Positions 27,210-35,850 are shown, numbered from the stretch's first letter. The stretch: 44,620 nucleotides of DNA from a bacterium (GCA_016125225.1 WGME01000020.1:1-44620), one strand, 5' to 3'. Notes: generated by a model not told the origin, from the letters alone. Translations and numbers: made by a program.

Positions 27210-27231
27210 TGGCTGGGGCGCCAGGATTCGA
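27210..27231 (-). other. Attachment-like site matching a tRNA 3' end
   Basis: Read on the minus strand these 22 bases are TCGAATCC, TGGCGCCCCA and GCCA. This gives the T-loop end and 3' T-stem strand, a CGCCCCA acceptor strand, discriminator G and CCA. A tRNA with U1-A72 and G73 suggests tRNA-Gln. The sequence upstream (27232 on) does not continue as tRNA, so only the 3' end is present, as in an attP or distal attachment site. The P4-type integrase gene starts about 270 bases downstream in the same orientation. Confidence 0.65.
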
Positions 27232-27378
27232 TATTGAAGCCCAACGCATTGGAATTAGAAGTGATTTCAAATTGCCGCGCCCAAATTCACCCGCACTTTC
27301 ACCCACAGAACCGGTAGCGTTACGAAGGGCAGTGGGCACGAGATATGAGATACCTGGATTCACGTGTTCGCGCAAGGA

Positions 27379-27642
27379 TCAGTTCTTGTCAGATGGCGAT
27401 GTGACCGACAACTGCTGGATCAGATCGCGGATGTCCTCAACCCGCCAGGCAGTGCATCGCTCGGAAAGTTTGACGGGCTTCGGAAATCGACCGTTTTTTA
27501 CCCCTTCCCACCAGCAGGTTTTACCGAGTGGGATGAGGCTTAACACCTGATGCAGTCGCAAGAATCCCGTTTCTGGCAACTCGTGCATGCGTTGAATCCA
27601 TTCGTTTGTCTTCTGGCACACCTGCGGCTGGTCCAATCGCAC
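27379..27642 (-). CDS. AlpA-like HTH regulator/excisionase
   Basis: An 87-residue protein of the AlpA type. LRLHQVLSLIPLGKTCWWEGV is the DNA-binding motif, followed by NGRFPKPVKLSERCTAWRVEDI, the wing-like part with a conserved Trp. Such proteins control integrase expression or act as recombination directionality factors. The GTG start at 27642 has GGAGAG seven bases upstream. It lies between the attachment-like site and the relaxase gene, divergent from the latter. Confidence 0.82.
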   Translation of the reverse strand: MRLDQPQVCQKTNEWIQRMHELPETGFLRLHQVLSLIPLGKTCWWEGVKNGRFPKPVKLSERCTAWRVEDIRDLIQQLSVTSPSDKN

Positions 27643-27988
27643 TATGCCACTCTCCGACTATACCACGATTAGGAGGTGCTGTCGCGCGCAAACTGGCTCT
27701 GAGCGCTGATGTGTGCGGTATTTGCGAACTGCGTCGTGATCCAGAAGCGGGCATGAGAGCAACTTTATGCTGTGTGTTAAATGCACGAAGTGTCCGACAA
27801 GTCCTTGGACAAAATTGCGACCTGCTTTGCGTTGTTCGAGTGCCAACGCTCTCGCATTGCGTGCAGATTGTGGTCGCGTATGGATAGCATTGAGAGAACT
27901 GGAAAACGCTGAAATCAAGGCTGGCTGCGGTGGAGCACAATATGGTTAAGGAAGAATTAACAAATGTGTGATAGCCTAAAATGGAGGC
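27643..27988. other. Divergent intergenic region, oriT candidate
   Basis: About 350 bases between the AlpA-like gene and the relaxase. It must hold promoters for both. MobF relaxases often act at an origin close to their gene, so a nic site could be here. The only local dyad I noticed is TGTCC...GGACA near 27800. I found no recognisable nic consensus. The relaxase ribosome-binding site is GGAGG at the right end. Confidence 0.35.
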
Positions 27989-30685
27989 ATGATCCGTATC
28001 ACGCAACAGGACAGTGCCAAGGACGCCAAGCGGTACTACGCGACAGCGGACTATTACAGCGAAGGCCAGGAACTGGTGGGTTCCTGGGGCGGCAAGGGTG
28101 CCGCCTATCTGGGTCTGGAAGGAACGGTAGACAAGTTTTCCTTTGAGCGGCTGTGCGATAATCTCCATCCAGCGACCGGGCAACCGTTGACGGTGCGGAC
28201 ACGCACCGAGCGGACGGTGGGCTACGACTTCACCTTCTCGGTGCCAAAGTCGGTTTCGCTGCTTTACGCCATGAGTGGCGACCAGGGCATCATGGATGCG
28301 TTCCGAAGCGCCGTCGATGAGACGATGCGCGAGATGGAAACTGAGATGCAGACACGCGTCCGTAAAGCACGCCAGGACGTGAATCGTACCACGGGCAACA
28401 TGGCCTGGGCGGAATTCATCCACACCACGTCGCGGCCGGTGGATGGCCTGCCGGACCCGCAGCTCCACGCCCACGTGTTCGTATTCAACACGACGTTTGA
28501 CGAAGAGGAAAAGCGGTGGAAAGCTGGCCAGTTTCGGGAACTGAAACGGGACGCCCCGTATTTTCAGGCGGCGTTTCGGGTGCGGCTGGCGAACCATCTT
28601 CAGGACATGGGGTTTGGTGTCGCGCGTAAGCGCGACGATTTTGAGATTGCCGGAATACCTGCCGATGTGCTGCGCCGGTTCTCTCGGCGCACGGCCCTGA
28701 TTGAAAAACTGGCCCAAGAGAAAGGCATCACCAATCCTGACCGCAAGGCCGAACTGGGGGCCGAAACCCGTGAGAAAAAAGGGTCCGCGTTGGGTTGGGA
28801 GAGCCTACGCAAGGAATGGAACACGCGACTGAGCGACCAAGATCGGAAGGTCTTGGCGGCGGTTCACCGTCGAGAGCATCCGGTAGAAATGAAGGGACGT
28901 GGCGAAGCTGCTTCCGTCGATCACGCCCTGGAGCATAGTTTTGTGCGTGAAGCGGTTGTGCCGGAACGTAAGCTCGTCACCGAAGCCCTGAAACGTGGGA
29001 TCGGCACGGTCACGGTTGAAGACGTGACCCGCGAGATGCGCGAGCGCCCCCTTATCCGCAGCGATGTCGCTGGGCGCAAGATGGCGACAACGAAGGAAAT
29101 GCTCGCCTTGGAATCGAAGCTAATCGACTTCGCTCGGCTTGGGCGGGGGCGTTGCCGTCCACTGGGCAATCCTGAGCGCCCCTGCTCCCGCGACTGGTTC
29201 AATGAAGGCCAGAAGGCCGCCGTCGCCCATGTGCTCGCTTCGCGTGACCGGGTGATGATTATTCGCGGTGTGGCCGGAACGGGGAAGACGACGCTCGAAC
29301 AAGAAATTGGTGATGCACTGGCGGAAGCGGGCAAACCCGTGGTGGCCCTGGCTCAGTCAGTGAAGGCCAGCCGCGAAGTGTTGCGCGAGGAAGCAGGATT
29401 TGTGAATGCCGATACCGTCGCGCGGTTCCTGAAGGACAAAGAAATGCAGGAATCGGCGAAGGGCGGCGTCATCCTCGTGGATGAGGCCAGCCAGCTTGGT
29501 ACACGGGATATGCTGCGCGTGTTCGATGCGGCCGAAGGCGTCGGGGCGCGAGTGATTCTGGTGGGTGATCGTAGGCAACATCGGAGTGTCACGGCGGGTG
29601 AACCGCTCAAACTCCTGGAAGAAAAAGCGGGGCTACGTGTCGCGCAGGTCACGGAGATTCTCCGGCAGAAAGGCGATTACAAGCTGGCGGCACAGGCTCT
29701 GAGCGAAGGACGAACGGGTGAGGCATTCGACGAGCTTGATAAGCTCGGCTGGATCAAACAGGTGGATGATGCGGATCGTTACCAGCGACTGGCCGACGCC
29801 TATCTTTCCGCTGCCGCCGAAACGAAGAAGGACGGCAAGCCAAAGTCGGCGCTCGTCGTCTCGCCTACGCACGCGGAGGCGGGCCGAATTACGCTGGCGA
29901 TTCGCAGTGGCCTGAAGAATCAGGGCAAGCTCGATGAAGAGCGTCTGGTTCAGGTCTGGACTCCAACACACTTGACCGATGCTCAGAAAGCGGACACCAC
30001 CGAATACGAACCGGGCGACCTGCTCCAGTTTCACCAGAATGCACCGGGCCACAAAAAAGGATCGCGGCTGACGGTGAGAGACGGAATCAAACTGCCGTCG
30101 GAACTGGCCAATCGGTTTGAGGTGTATCGCCCGATGCAGTTGCCCCTTGGCGTCGGTGATCGGATTCGCCTGACGGCTGGCGGTAAGACCAAGGACGGCA
30201 AGCATCGGCTGAGCAATGGGTCGCTCTTGACGATCAATGGATTCACGAAGCGGGGAGACATCATCGTCGATCATGGCTGGGTGATTGATCGCGATTTTGG
30301 TCACTTCAGCCACGGCTACGTCGTGACCAGCCATGCCAGCCAAGGCGTGACGGTGGATAAGGTGTTCGTCGGCATATCAAGCGAGTCGCTCCCGGCGACC
30401 TATCAGCGGACGGCGTATGTGGCGCTGACCCGTGGGCGGGAACAGGCGACAATTTACACGGACGACAGGACCGAGCTTCTCAAGGCGGTCAGCCGGGCCG
30501 ATGATCCATTGTCAGCGACGGAGATTTCCGAGTCTCCTGAGCAGAAGCCGGCCTTGCCGGCTCGGTTGATGAAGCGTCTGGGTTTCGCCCGTGGCTTCTC
30601 CGTGTTCAACGGGCAACAGAATTCCTCGCAGCCGGGAATCAGCAGCGAGCACCTGAACGACAGGGGATTGGACCATGCTGGATGA
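27989..30685 (+). CDS. MobF-family conjugative relaxase-helicase
   Basis: An 898-residue TrwC/TraI-like protein. The relaxase domain has paired tyrosines near the N-terminus (RYY at 15-17, DYY at 21-23) and the three-histidine metal site H145, H160 and H162 in HTTSRP and PQLHAHVFVFN. The helicase part has Walker A GVAGTGKTT (about 424-432), Walker B VDEASQLG, and C-terminal SHASQG and AYVALTRGREQA motifs. It would nick the transferred strand at oriT and unwind it. A GGAGG lies just before the ATG. The next gene overlaps its end by 11 bases. The antisense frame at 27521-28717 is a shadow. Confidence 0.93.
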   Translation: MIRITQQDSAKDAKRYYATADYYSEGQELVGSWGGKGAAYLGLEGTVDKFSFERLCDNLHPATGQPLTVRTRTERTVGYDFTFSVPKSVSLLYAMSGDQGIMDAFRSAVDETMREMETEMQTRVRKARQDVNRTTGNMAWAEFIHTTSRPVDGLPDPQLHAHVFVFNTTFDEEEKRWKAGQFRELKRDAPYFQAAFRVRLANHLQDMGFGVARKRDDFEIAGIPADVLRRFSRRTALIEKLAQEKGITNPDRKAELGAETREKKGSALGWESLRKEWNTRLSDQDRKVLAAVHRREHPVEMKGRGEAASVDHALEHSFVREAVVPERKLVTEALKRGIGTVTVEDVTREMRERPLIRSDVAGRKMATTKEMLALESKLIDFARLGRGRCRPLGNPERPCSRDWFNEGQKAAVAHVLASRDRVMIIRGVAGTGKTTLEQEIGDALAEAGKPVVALAQSVKASREVLREEAGFVNADTVARFLKDKEMQESAKGGVILVDEASQLGTRDMLRVFDAAEGVGARVILVGDRRQHRSVTAGEPLKLLEEKAGLRVAQVTEILRQKGDYKLAAQALSEGRTGEAFDELDKLGWIKQVDDADRYQRLADAYLSAAAETKKDGKPKSALVVSPTHAEAGRITLAIRSGLKNQGKLDEERLVQVWTPTHLTDAQKADTTEYEPGDLLQFHQNAPGHKKGSRLTVRDGIKLPSELANRFEVYRPMQLPLGVGDRIRLTAGGKTKDGKHRLSNGSLLTINGFTKRGDIIVDHGWVIDRDFGHFSHGYVVTSHASQGVTVDKVFVGISSESLPATYQRTAYVALTRGREQATIYTDDRTELLKAVSRADDPLSATEISESPEQKPALPARLMKRLGFARGFSVFNGQQNSSQPGISSEHLNDRGLDHAG

Positions 30686-31205
30686 CACCCCACATCAAGA
30701 TAGATTGCAGCGAGACTCGCCTCCCAGAGGACTCAAGGGCATTCTGGAGTCCAGGGAACCGCCGCGAGAAAAGGAAAAGGATGTCGAGGGAGCGGAAGCG
30801 GCGTGCCGGGCGTTTGGGTATCTCCGTGGCATCCGCGATCAGTCCGCAGCGGTTGAATTCCGTTTCCGGGACGGCAACAGCGTTTGGTTCCCGTATAGCT
30901 GGCTGGGAACCTGGAAGTTCAATCCTTCCGAGGGTCTCCTACTGAAATTCTCCGGCGATCTCGTCTATCTGGTGCTCATCAAGGGCAGCAACTTGGACAA
31001 GCCGCTCAAGGAAGGGTCCGTCACGCTCACGCATGCGGGCTTTCAACGGCACCGGTTGCTTTGGGTCCGGGAGATGACGGAAGAGGAAATCAGGCAGGTG
31101 GGAGAGACCGAACCGACCATCGACAGCATTGAGGTCGCTGAATTCGAGTCTCACGCCGCGCTCAAGGAATGGCTCAGCAAGAAGGCCCCGGCGTTCGTGC
31201 GGTAG
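30675..31205 (+). CDS. Hypothetical protein overlapping relaxase, 176 residues
   Basis: A soluble protein of unknown function starting inside the relaxase stop region, so probably translated in a coupled way. It has a charged Pro-rich start (PPREKEKDVE) and a central beta-rich part (AAVEFRFRDGNSVWFPYSWLG, LLLKFSGDLVYLVLIKG), then an acidic helix. No motif is recognised. The position after the relaxase suggests an accessory function in transfer, but this is inference only. Confidence 0.65.
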   Translation: MLDDTPHQDRLQRDSPPRGLKGILESREPPREKEKDVEGAEAACRAFGYLRGIRDQSAAVEFRFRDGNSVWFPYSWLGTWKFNPSEGLLLKFSGDLVYLVLIKGSNLDKPLKEGSVTLTHAGFQRHRLLWVREMTEEEIRQVGETEPTIDSIEVAEFESHAALKEWLSKKAPAFVR

Positions 31206-31684
31206 TTGCCGTTCCCTTCCTCGCGATTCTTTCCCACTTCTTCCCGCAAAGGCTCGCGCCTCACGTCTGAGCGCACCGCGAACTCGGTACGTCTGTGCGA
31301 CAAATCGGCACCGCGCCGATGAAATCCCCTCCGCTTGCATTTCTGACGGGGAACCAGAAATGCCAGACATGCTGTTCTTCATGTCGCTGAAGACGGGCGC
31401 ATCTCTGTTGCGAATCTGATCGCAACCTCTTCCAGGGCAGAGGTCTAACGCTCTTGATTGCCCACACCGTCTTTGCTTGGCGCGGGTGATGCCAGCCGTC
31501 TGTCTATCGGCTTTTCGGCGCACGGGTATCGCTGGAAGACATTGATCGCCTTCCTGTTGCGCCGTCAGTCATCGCATTCCGAACTGGCCGTCGAACGATG
31601 CGGGCTTCCGAAGTGCGTTTTCTGCGGTTCGCAAGCCGCGAGAAGAATTCAAGTGACGAGTGAACGACTGGCACACAGGAACAA

Positions 31685-31798
31685 GGTGATCGGCCTGACG
31701 AAACGTTGATCGTCGGCGAAAGACGGCTGGGTGCGGCGGCTCGGGATACGTGTGACGCATTGACTGAAACAAACTTGACGATTGTTCGTGTCGTGTAA
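31685..31798 (+). pseudogene. Decayed fragment of a ParB-like gene
   Basis: This 37-codon stretch reads DETLIVGERRLGAA and matches the GERRL box of the intact gene downstream (GTLIAGERRLRAAQ). The DNA around 31705-31738 matches 32131-32164 at nearly every base. Beyond this box the two diverge and the fragment stops at a TAA. No start is present. It is best read as the remnant of a duplicated or replaced parB. Confidence 0.7.
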
Positions 31799-31933
31799 CG
31801 ACAGAAGTGCCTTTCAAGGCACGAGTTATGGCCGAGGCAGAACAAAAACTGGATGGGTTCCATGCATTAGGTGTGAAGTGCAATCAGACGCCTGAAGCAA
31901 GGTAACGGAAGCGCGGGCGGCAACGGAAAAGCG

Positions 31934-31951
31934 GCCGACACGAAAGTCGGC
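31934..31951 (+). other. Hairpin in ParB-like gene leader
   Basis: GCCGAC (31934-31939) pairs with GTCGGC (31946-31951) over six bases. It lies about 27 bases before the start of the ParB-like gene and upstream of its GAGAAGGA ribosome-binding site. It belongs to the recurrent leader/intergenic hairpins of this element. Confidence 0.5.
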
Positions 31952-31978
31952 ACAAACCAAACCGAGAAGGAAACGACC

Positions 31979-32773
31979 ATGCCATCACTCACCACCAAAC
32001 CGCTGTCCTGGTTCAAGGCCAAGCCGCAGGTTCGGCAGGAATTTGACGAGAACGACCTCCGGCAACTCGGGGAGTCAATGAAAACCCACGGTCAGTTGCA
32101 GCCGGTATTGGCTCGGGCTGACGGGACATTGATCGCCGGCGAAAGACGGCTGCGTGCGGCGCAGTTGGTGGGCCTGCCGACGTTGCAGGTCATCATCACT
32201 GAGGAGTCGCTGAGCGAAACGCAAATCAAGGTCATCCAGCTCACCGAGAATCTGCACCGCTCCGACCTACGCGACAGCGAAAAGTGGCGGGCGTTCGAGG
32301 AACTGCTGCGGCTCAACCCCGGCTGGTCGAACAAGGACCTGGCCACGCACCTGAAGCTGAGCGAATCGACCGTCACGAAGTACCAGGCCCCATCACGCTG
32401 CGTTCCTGAAGTGCAGGACGCTCTGGTCGCCGGACAAGTGGGCATCACCGCAGTCTATGAGATCAGCCGAGCGCCGGCCGATCAGCAGGCGGAACTGCTG
32501 CGGCTCAAGCTCTCCGGCACGTCGCGGGACGGACTGGCCGAGCGCGTTCGCAAGCAGAAGCGGAGCGCCACTCAGCAGGTGCGCGTGAAACGCATCTCCT
32601 GCCCGCTTCCATCCGGTGTGGGCATCGTGGTCACGGGCGGCGAGCTTTCACTCGACGACCTCATTGAGGCGTTGGCCGAAACGTTGAAGGAAGCAAAGAA
32701 GGCGAGAGAGCAGTCACTCGACATCAAGACGTTCAGTCTGCTGATGGGTGATAAGGCGAAGTCCGCCAAGTGA
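31979..32773 (+). CDS. ParB/Spo0J-like DNA-binding protein
   Basis: A 264-residue protein with a ParB N-terminal domain (PLSWFKAKPQVRQEF, GQLQPVLARADG, LIAGERRLRAAQ). A central HTH follows, GWSNKDLATHLKLSESTVTKY, and then ITAVYEISRAP. The C-terminal part is charged. ParB proteins bind centromere-like sites and aid segregation or regulate genes. No ParA gene is next to it. It may therefore stabilise the element by another route or act as a regulator of the transfer genes. A good ribosome-binding site (GAGAAGGA) lies upstream. Confidence 0.85.
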   Translation: MPSLTTKPLSWFKAKPQVRQEFDENDLRQLGESMKTHGQLQPVLARADGTLIAGERRLRAAQLVGLPTLQVIITEESLSETQIKVIQLTENLHRSDLRDSEKWRAFEELLRLNPGWSNKDLATHLKLSESTVTKYQAPSRCVPEVQDALVAGQVGITAVYEISRAPADQQAELLRLKLSGTSRDGLAERVRKQKRSATQQVRVKRISCPLPSGVGIVVTGGELSLDDLIEALAETLKEAKKAREQSLDIKTFSLLMGDKAKSAK

Positions 32774-32819
32774 GGAAACGTTGCGTACCACGGGCGTCCA
32801 TTCAGGAAAGGAGGAGACC

Positions 32820-32867
32820 ATGAGCTGGTGGGGAGAATTGCTGATCAGGATCGTGATTCGGAAGTGA
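32820..32867 (+). CDS. Possible 15-residue peptide
   Basis: A short frame MSWWGELLIRIVIRK preceded by a very strong AAGGAGGAG. The peptide is hydrophobic with basic ends and could sit on a membrane. Its main support is the ribosome-binding site, and a leader-peptide role is equally possible. Confidence 0.35.
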   Translation: MSWWGELLIRIVIRK

Positions 32868-32901
32868 TGTTGCAATCAAAGCGGTGAATGGAAACGAAAG
32901 T

Positions 32902-32927
32902 GCGGGGCGACGTGTCGTCGCCCACGC
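32902..32927 (+). other. Hairpin before small membrane protein gene
   Basis: GGGCGACG (32905-32912) pairs perfectly with CGTCGCCC (32916-32923) over a three-base loop, and outer GCG/CGC extends the stem with a bulge. It lies about 40 bases before the start at 32966. Confidence 0.55.
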
Positions 32928-32965
32928 TTTCAATCTCTCAACAATCAAGAACAAGGAACTACGAC

Positions 32966-33148
32966 ATGTTACTTGCCAACGTGTTTGAACAAGCAGTCGG
33001 TAATTTTTTCGCATGGACGATTCTGCTGATCGTCATTGCGAACCTCTTGGCGAAGAAATTCTTCGCTGCCAACCCGGAGGTGAAGGACGCTGCACAGAAA
33101 GCAGCGACCTCCAAGATGCTTCAACTGATCAGCCGCTTCTTGAAGTAG
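32966..33148 (+). CDS. Small membrane protein, 60 residues
   Basis: A one-helix membrane protein: residues about 12-30 (NFFAWTILLIVIANLLAKKF) are hydrophobic and the rest is an amphipathic Ala/Lys-rich helix. AAGGAA precedes the ATG at 32966; an upstream in-frame start at 32888 would read through the hairpin. It lies in the ParB-coupling protein interval and could be an accessory of the transfer apparatus, but no family is recognised. Confidence 0.6.
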   Translation: MLLANVFEQAVGNFFAWTILLIVIANLLAKKFFAANPEVKDAAQKAATSKMLQLISRFLK

Positions 33149-33156
33149 ATCGCGTT

Positions 33157-33180
33157 GGGCGGGGATCGGAATCCCCGCCC
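33157..33180 (+). other. Perfect 10-bp hairpin after small gene
   Basis: GGGCGGGGAT (33157-33166) and ATCCCCGCCC (33171-33180) form a stem with a CGGA loop, eight bases past the stop at 33148. No T-run follows. It could be a stability element or transcription pause. Confidence 0.65.
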
Positions 33181-33218
33181 ACCCTGCGGGGAAATCATCT
33201 CGTGATATGGGGTGTCAC

Positions 33219-33341
33219 ATGAATCCGGAGTTGGATTTTTGGTTGCGGCAAATTGGCGCTGCAACGGTTTTCTTCGTCGTTGGCGGGATCGTTTGGTCGG
33301 CTGGAATCGCAGTGTGGGACTGGATGAGCACAAAGCGTTGA
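33219..33341 (+). CDS. Small membrane protein, 40 residues
   Basis: A frame reading MNPELDFWLRQIGAATVFFV followed by VGGIVWSAGIAVWDWMSTKR, one membrane helix with a short charged tail. There is no strong ribosome-binding site, although GGGGTG lies nearby. It ends in TGATG, where the A of the stop starts an in-frame ATG of the next gene, a typical coupling signal. It could be an accessory of the coupling protein, but the function is unknown. Confidence 0.55.
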   Translation: MNPELDFWLRQIGAATVFFVVGGIVWSAGIAVWDWMSTKR

Positions 33342-33385
33342 TGGAACGGGCGGCTCGCGCCCGTGAACAGCAAGGGAGAATTTCC

Positions 33386-35143
33386 ATGTACAAGTTATCT
33401 CGACTTATGTTGATCCTGAGCGTGGTCGCCGGCCTCTGGAGCCTGCTGATCCTTGGGCTGAAGCTCGGCGGAATCGGCTACATCGGGATCGCCCTGTTGC
33501 TGTTCACGCTGTTTGGCAAACGGGGATTCCAGGCACTGACGGCCTTCGGAACGGCGCGTTGGGCCGATGTGTCCGACCTGCAAGCAGCAGGAATGATTGA
33601 CGCCCATTCGGGCCTCATCATCGGTCGCGCCGGTGGCCGGGAAAAGCCGCGATTTCAACAGGCAATGCGAGAGCTATTCAACTCCTGGGTGCCGTCGAAA
33701 GAAGCCTGCGAACAATTCCTGGCGTCGATTCGCGTCGGTCGCCAATCGAAGCTGCCCCCGCCGCTGGTGAGGTTGCCGAATGCTTGCCACTGTCTAATTT
33801 GTGCGCCGACGGGTGTAGGCAAAGGCGTCTCGTGCGTCACTCCCTACCTGCTGGCGTCCGACGAGTCGGCGGTCGTGGTGGACTTCAAGGGAGAGAATTG
33901 CAAGCTCACCGCCGAGCATCGGCGGAAGGCGTTCGGCCACCAGATTGTTGTCCTCGACCCGTACAAATTGGTTTCGCAGACTCCGCAGACATTCAATCCG
34001 TTGGACTACATTCGCAAGGAGTCTCCGACGGCGATTGATGAATGTCTCGACCTGGCCAAAGCTGTTGTAGCTCGCACCGGAGAAGAAAAAGACCCGCATT
34101 GGGTCGATTCCGCCGAAGCTTGGATCGCAGCATTGATTGCCCTGGTCGTGTACTACGGCGAACCGAATGACCGTTCGCTGCAAACCGTGCGAACGCTGCT
34201 ATCCAGTCCTGAAAAACTCGAAATGGCCATCAAGCTGATGTGCTCCTCCGATGCCTGGGACGGAATGCTGGCACGCATGGGCAGCCAACTGACCCATTAC
34301 AAGGATCGGGAGCTTGGCTCGACGCTGACCACGACAAACCGCTTCCTACGGTTTCTCGACACGCTGGCCGTCAGCGAGAGCACCAAGACGAGCAACTTCA
34401 ACCCGGACGATTTGCGGCGGGGGAAATTAACGTGTTACCTCATCCTGCCGCCGGAGCATCAGCGAGCACAGTCGCCGCTGCTTCGGATGTGGATTGGATC
34501 ACTGCTGCGAGCGGTCGTGCGAGGAGGATTGCAGGAGAAGAACAAGGTGCATTTCGTGCTGGACGAAGCGGCGAGCCTCGGCCACATGGAGGCGCTCGAC
34601 GACGCGGTGGACAAGTACCGGGGCTACGGAGTCCGGCTTCAGTTTTACTTTCAGTCGGTTTCTCAGCTCCGGAAGTCCTTCCCGGACGGACAGGACCAAA
34701 CGCTGCTCAGCAATGTCAGCCAGGTGTTTTTCGGAATCAATGACCTGCCGACCGCGGAGTACGTGAGCAACCGGCTTGGCGAAGAAACCATCGTGGTCCG
34801 CAGCGGCGGAACGAGCACCGGACGTTCGCAGCAAGGCTCAAGCCAAGGCACGAGCTACACGTCCTCGTCGAACGAGAACGCGAACTGGGCGCAGCAGGGC
34901 CGGAAACTGCTGAAGCCCGACGAAGTCCTGGCGCTATCGGATCGCACTGTCATCACGTTCACACCGGGCGTGCCACCCATCTGGACGAATCGCATCCGGT
35001 ACTTCGAGGAGCGCAATTTGGGACAGCGGCAGGGATGGTGGCAGCGATTCACTGCGATGGCGAATGTCGTGATCGGGTCGGTGATCTTGCTGCTGGTGAT
35101 GTCGGGATGCCTGGTCATGGTGTGTTCACTGAGTTTCCATTGA
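33386..35143 (+). CDS. VirD4/TraD-type coupling protein
   Basis: A type IV secretion coupling ATPase of 585 residues. Two N-terminal membrane helices (LMLILSVVAGLWSLLILGLK and IGYIGIALLLFTLFG) precede Walker A CAPTGVGKG (about residue 140) and Walker B FVLDEAASLG (about residue 390). FYFQSVSQLRKSF and a Ser/Gln-rich linker follow. The C-terminus ends with a further hydrophobic helix (VVIGSVILLLVMSGCLVMV), which is unusual. The ATG at 33386 has AGGGAG at ideal spacing; ATG 33341 coupled to the small gene upstream is the alternative. It would link the relaxosome to a mating pore supplied elsewhere. Confidence 0.88.
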   Translation: MYKLSRLMLILSVVAGLWSLLILGLKLGGIGYIGIALLLFTLFGKRGFQALTAFGTARWADVSDLQAAGMIDAHSGLIIGRAGGREKPRFQQAMRELFNSWVPSKEACEQFLASIRVGRQSKLPPPLVRLPNACHCLICAPTGVGKGVSCVTPYLLASDESAVVVDFKGENCKLTAEHRRKAFGHQIVVLDPYKLVSQTPQTFNPLDYIRKESPTAIDECLDLAKAVVARTGEEKDPHWVDSAEAWIAALIALVVYYGEPNDRSLQTVRTLLSSPEKLEMAIKLMCSSDAWDGMLARMGSQLTHYKDRELGSTLTTTNRFLRFLDTLAVSESTKTSNFNPDDLRRGKLTCYLILPPEHQRAQSPLLRMWIGSLLRAVVRGGLQEKNKVHFVLDEAASLGHMEALDDAVDKYRGYGVRLQFYFQSVSQLRKSFPDGQDQTLLSNVSQVFFGINDLPTAEYVSNRLGEETIVVRSGGTSTGRSQQGSSQGTSYTSSSNENANWAQQGRKLLKPDEVLALSDRTVITFTPGVPPIWTNRIRYFEERNLGQRQGWWQRFTAMANVVIGSVILLLVMSGCLVMVCSLSFH

Positions 35144-35213
35144 CCGCCGGCCGCGCAGCAACGTGCAGTCTGCGATCAGCAACGAATGATGATTCACAAA
35201 AGGGAGACGAGTC

Positions 35214-35492
35214 ATGGCAAAACGCGATTTTGTGGAGGTGATGAAGGAAGCGATCAGTGCAATCGCTCCTGGACTGGAAAACGTCGGGCCACAGGTCAGT
35301 GCCGAACTGTCACGGCTCGGCACGCAAGGGGCGATGGAAATGGCTCAGGCATTATTCAACGGGGCCGCCTTCACTCCCTACGGGCCTGGCCAGTACACGC
35401 CGGCCCCGGAGTTGGATCAGGGCAGCCACGAGCAAGTAGTCCAGCAGGCGGAGCCGCAACGGGAACAGGAGCGCGGCGGACGGGAAATGTAG
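35214..35492 (+). CDS. Hypothetical soluble protein, 92 residues
   Basis: A small acidic protein with an amphipathic first half (DFVEVMKEAISAIAPGL) and a Gln/Glu-rich tail (PQREQERGGREM). AAGGGAG lies upstream. It follows the coupling protein closely and could assist it, but no family is recognised. Confidence 0.6.
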   Translation: MAKRDFVEVMKEAISAIAPGLENVGPQVSAELSRLGTQGAMEMAQALFNGAAFTPYGPGQYTPAPELDQGSHEQVVQQAEPQREQERGGREM

Positions 35493-35538
35493 TGACCGGC
35501 AGGCCAAGCAAAACCCGTCGGCGTGACGGAATCGGATC

Positions 35539-35597
35539 GAACTGGCGAGGTAACAACAACGGACCGGCAGGTGTCGGTCGCAACAAGGAGAACTGAC
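35539..35597 (+). repeat. Leader repeat shared by two paralogous genes
   Basis: The 60 bases before the gene at 35598 resemble those before 36021 (35961-36020): GAACTGGC, then a GACCG...CGGTC dyad (35562-35579 and 35985-36002), then CAACAAGGAGAA just before the start. The pair looks like a duplication that kept the control region. Confidence 0.6.
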
Positions 35598-35813
35598 ATG
35601 AGCAGAAAAAGCATCGGACAGGAAATCGCGGACGAGTTGGTTTGTAAGGCCGTGGTCTGGGGACCTCCCATTGCCGGAGGACTCCTCTTGGGGCCTGCGG
35701 GGGTAGTCGCCGGGGTTGCGGCTGCAATCGCGATGATCTCCTCATGCAACCACGGTGACGGCCCGACTCCGAATGCATCCCAGTCAAACGACACGGGGTC
35801 ATCAACCCGATAG
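35598..35813 (+). CDS. Small glycine-zipper membrane protein, copy 1
   Basis: A 71-residue protein with a hydrophobic, Gly-rich helix (GPPIAGGLLLGPAGVVAGVA) and a Ser/Asn-rich C-terminus (NASQSNDTGSS). AAGGAGAA is the ribosome-binding site. It is paralogous to the protein at 36021; GP, GVV-G and the SQSN-TGSS tail are shared. Gly-zipper helices often form oligomers, so a pore or anchoring role is conceivable. Confidence 0.65.
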   Translation: MSRKSIGQEIADELVCKAVVWGPPIAGGLLLGPAGVVAGVAAAIAMISSCNHGDGPTPNASQSNDTGSSTR

Positions 35814-35850
35814 GGCGCTCCTGGTAGTTCGCGGTCAGGTTGCCAAGTAA

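Larger units (their letters stand above)
31206..31978. other. Non-coding region with decayed gene remnants
   Basis: About 770 bases with no intact gene, between the relaxase operon and the ParB-like gene. A decayed ParB fragment is at 31685-31798. The rest has frames broken on both strands and no clear promoter. It may be the scar of an old duplication, or hold an origin of transfer. Confidence 0.5.

Noticed and set aside
27210-27231. Complete tRNA gene
   Set aside because: Only T-loop, acceptor strand and CCA are recognisable; no anticodon or D arm follows at 27232-27300.
27521-28717. 398-codon minus-strand frame over the relaxase start
   Set aside because: It covers both the AlpA-like gene region and the relaxase, whose motifs are clear; no protein family is visible in it.
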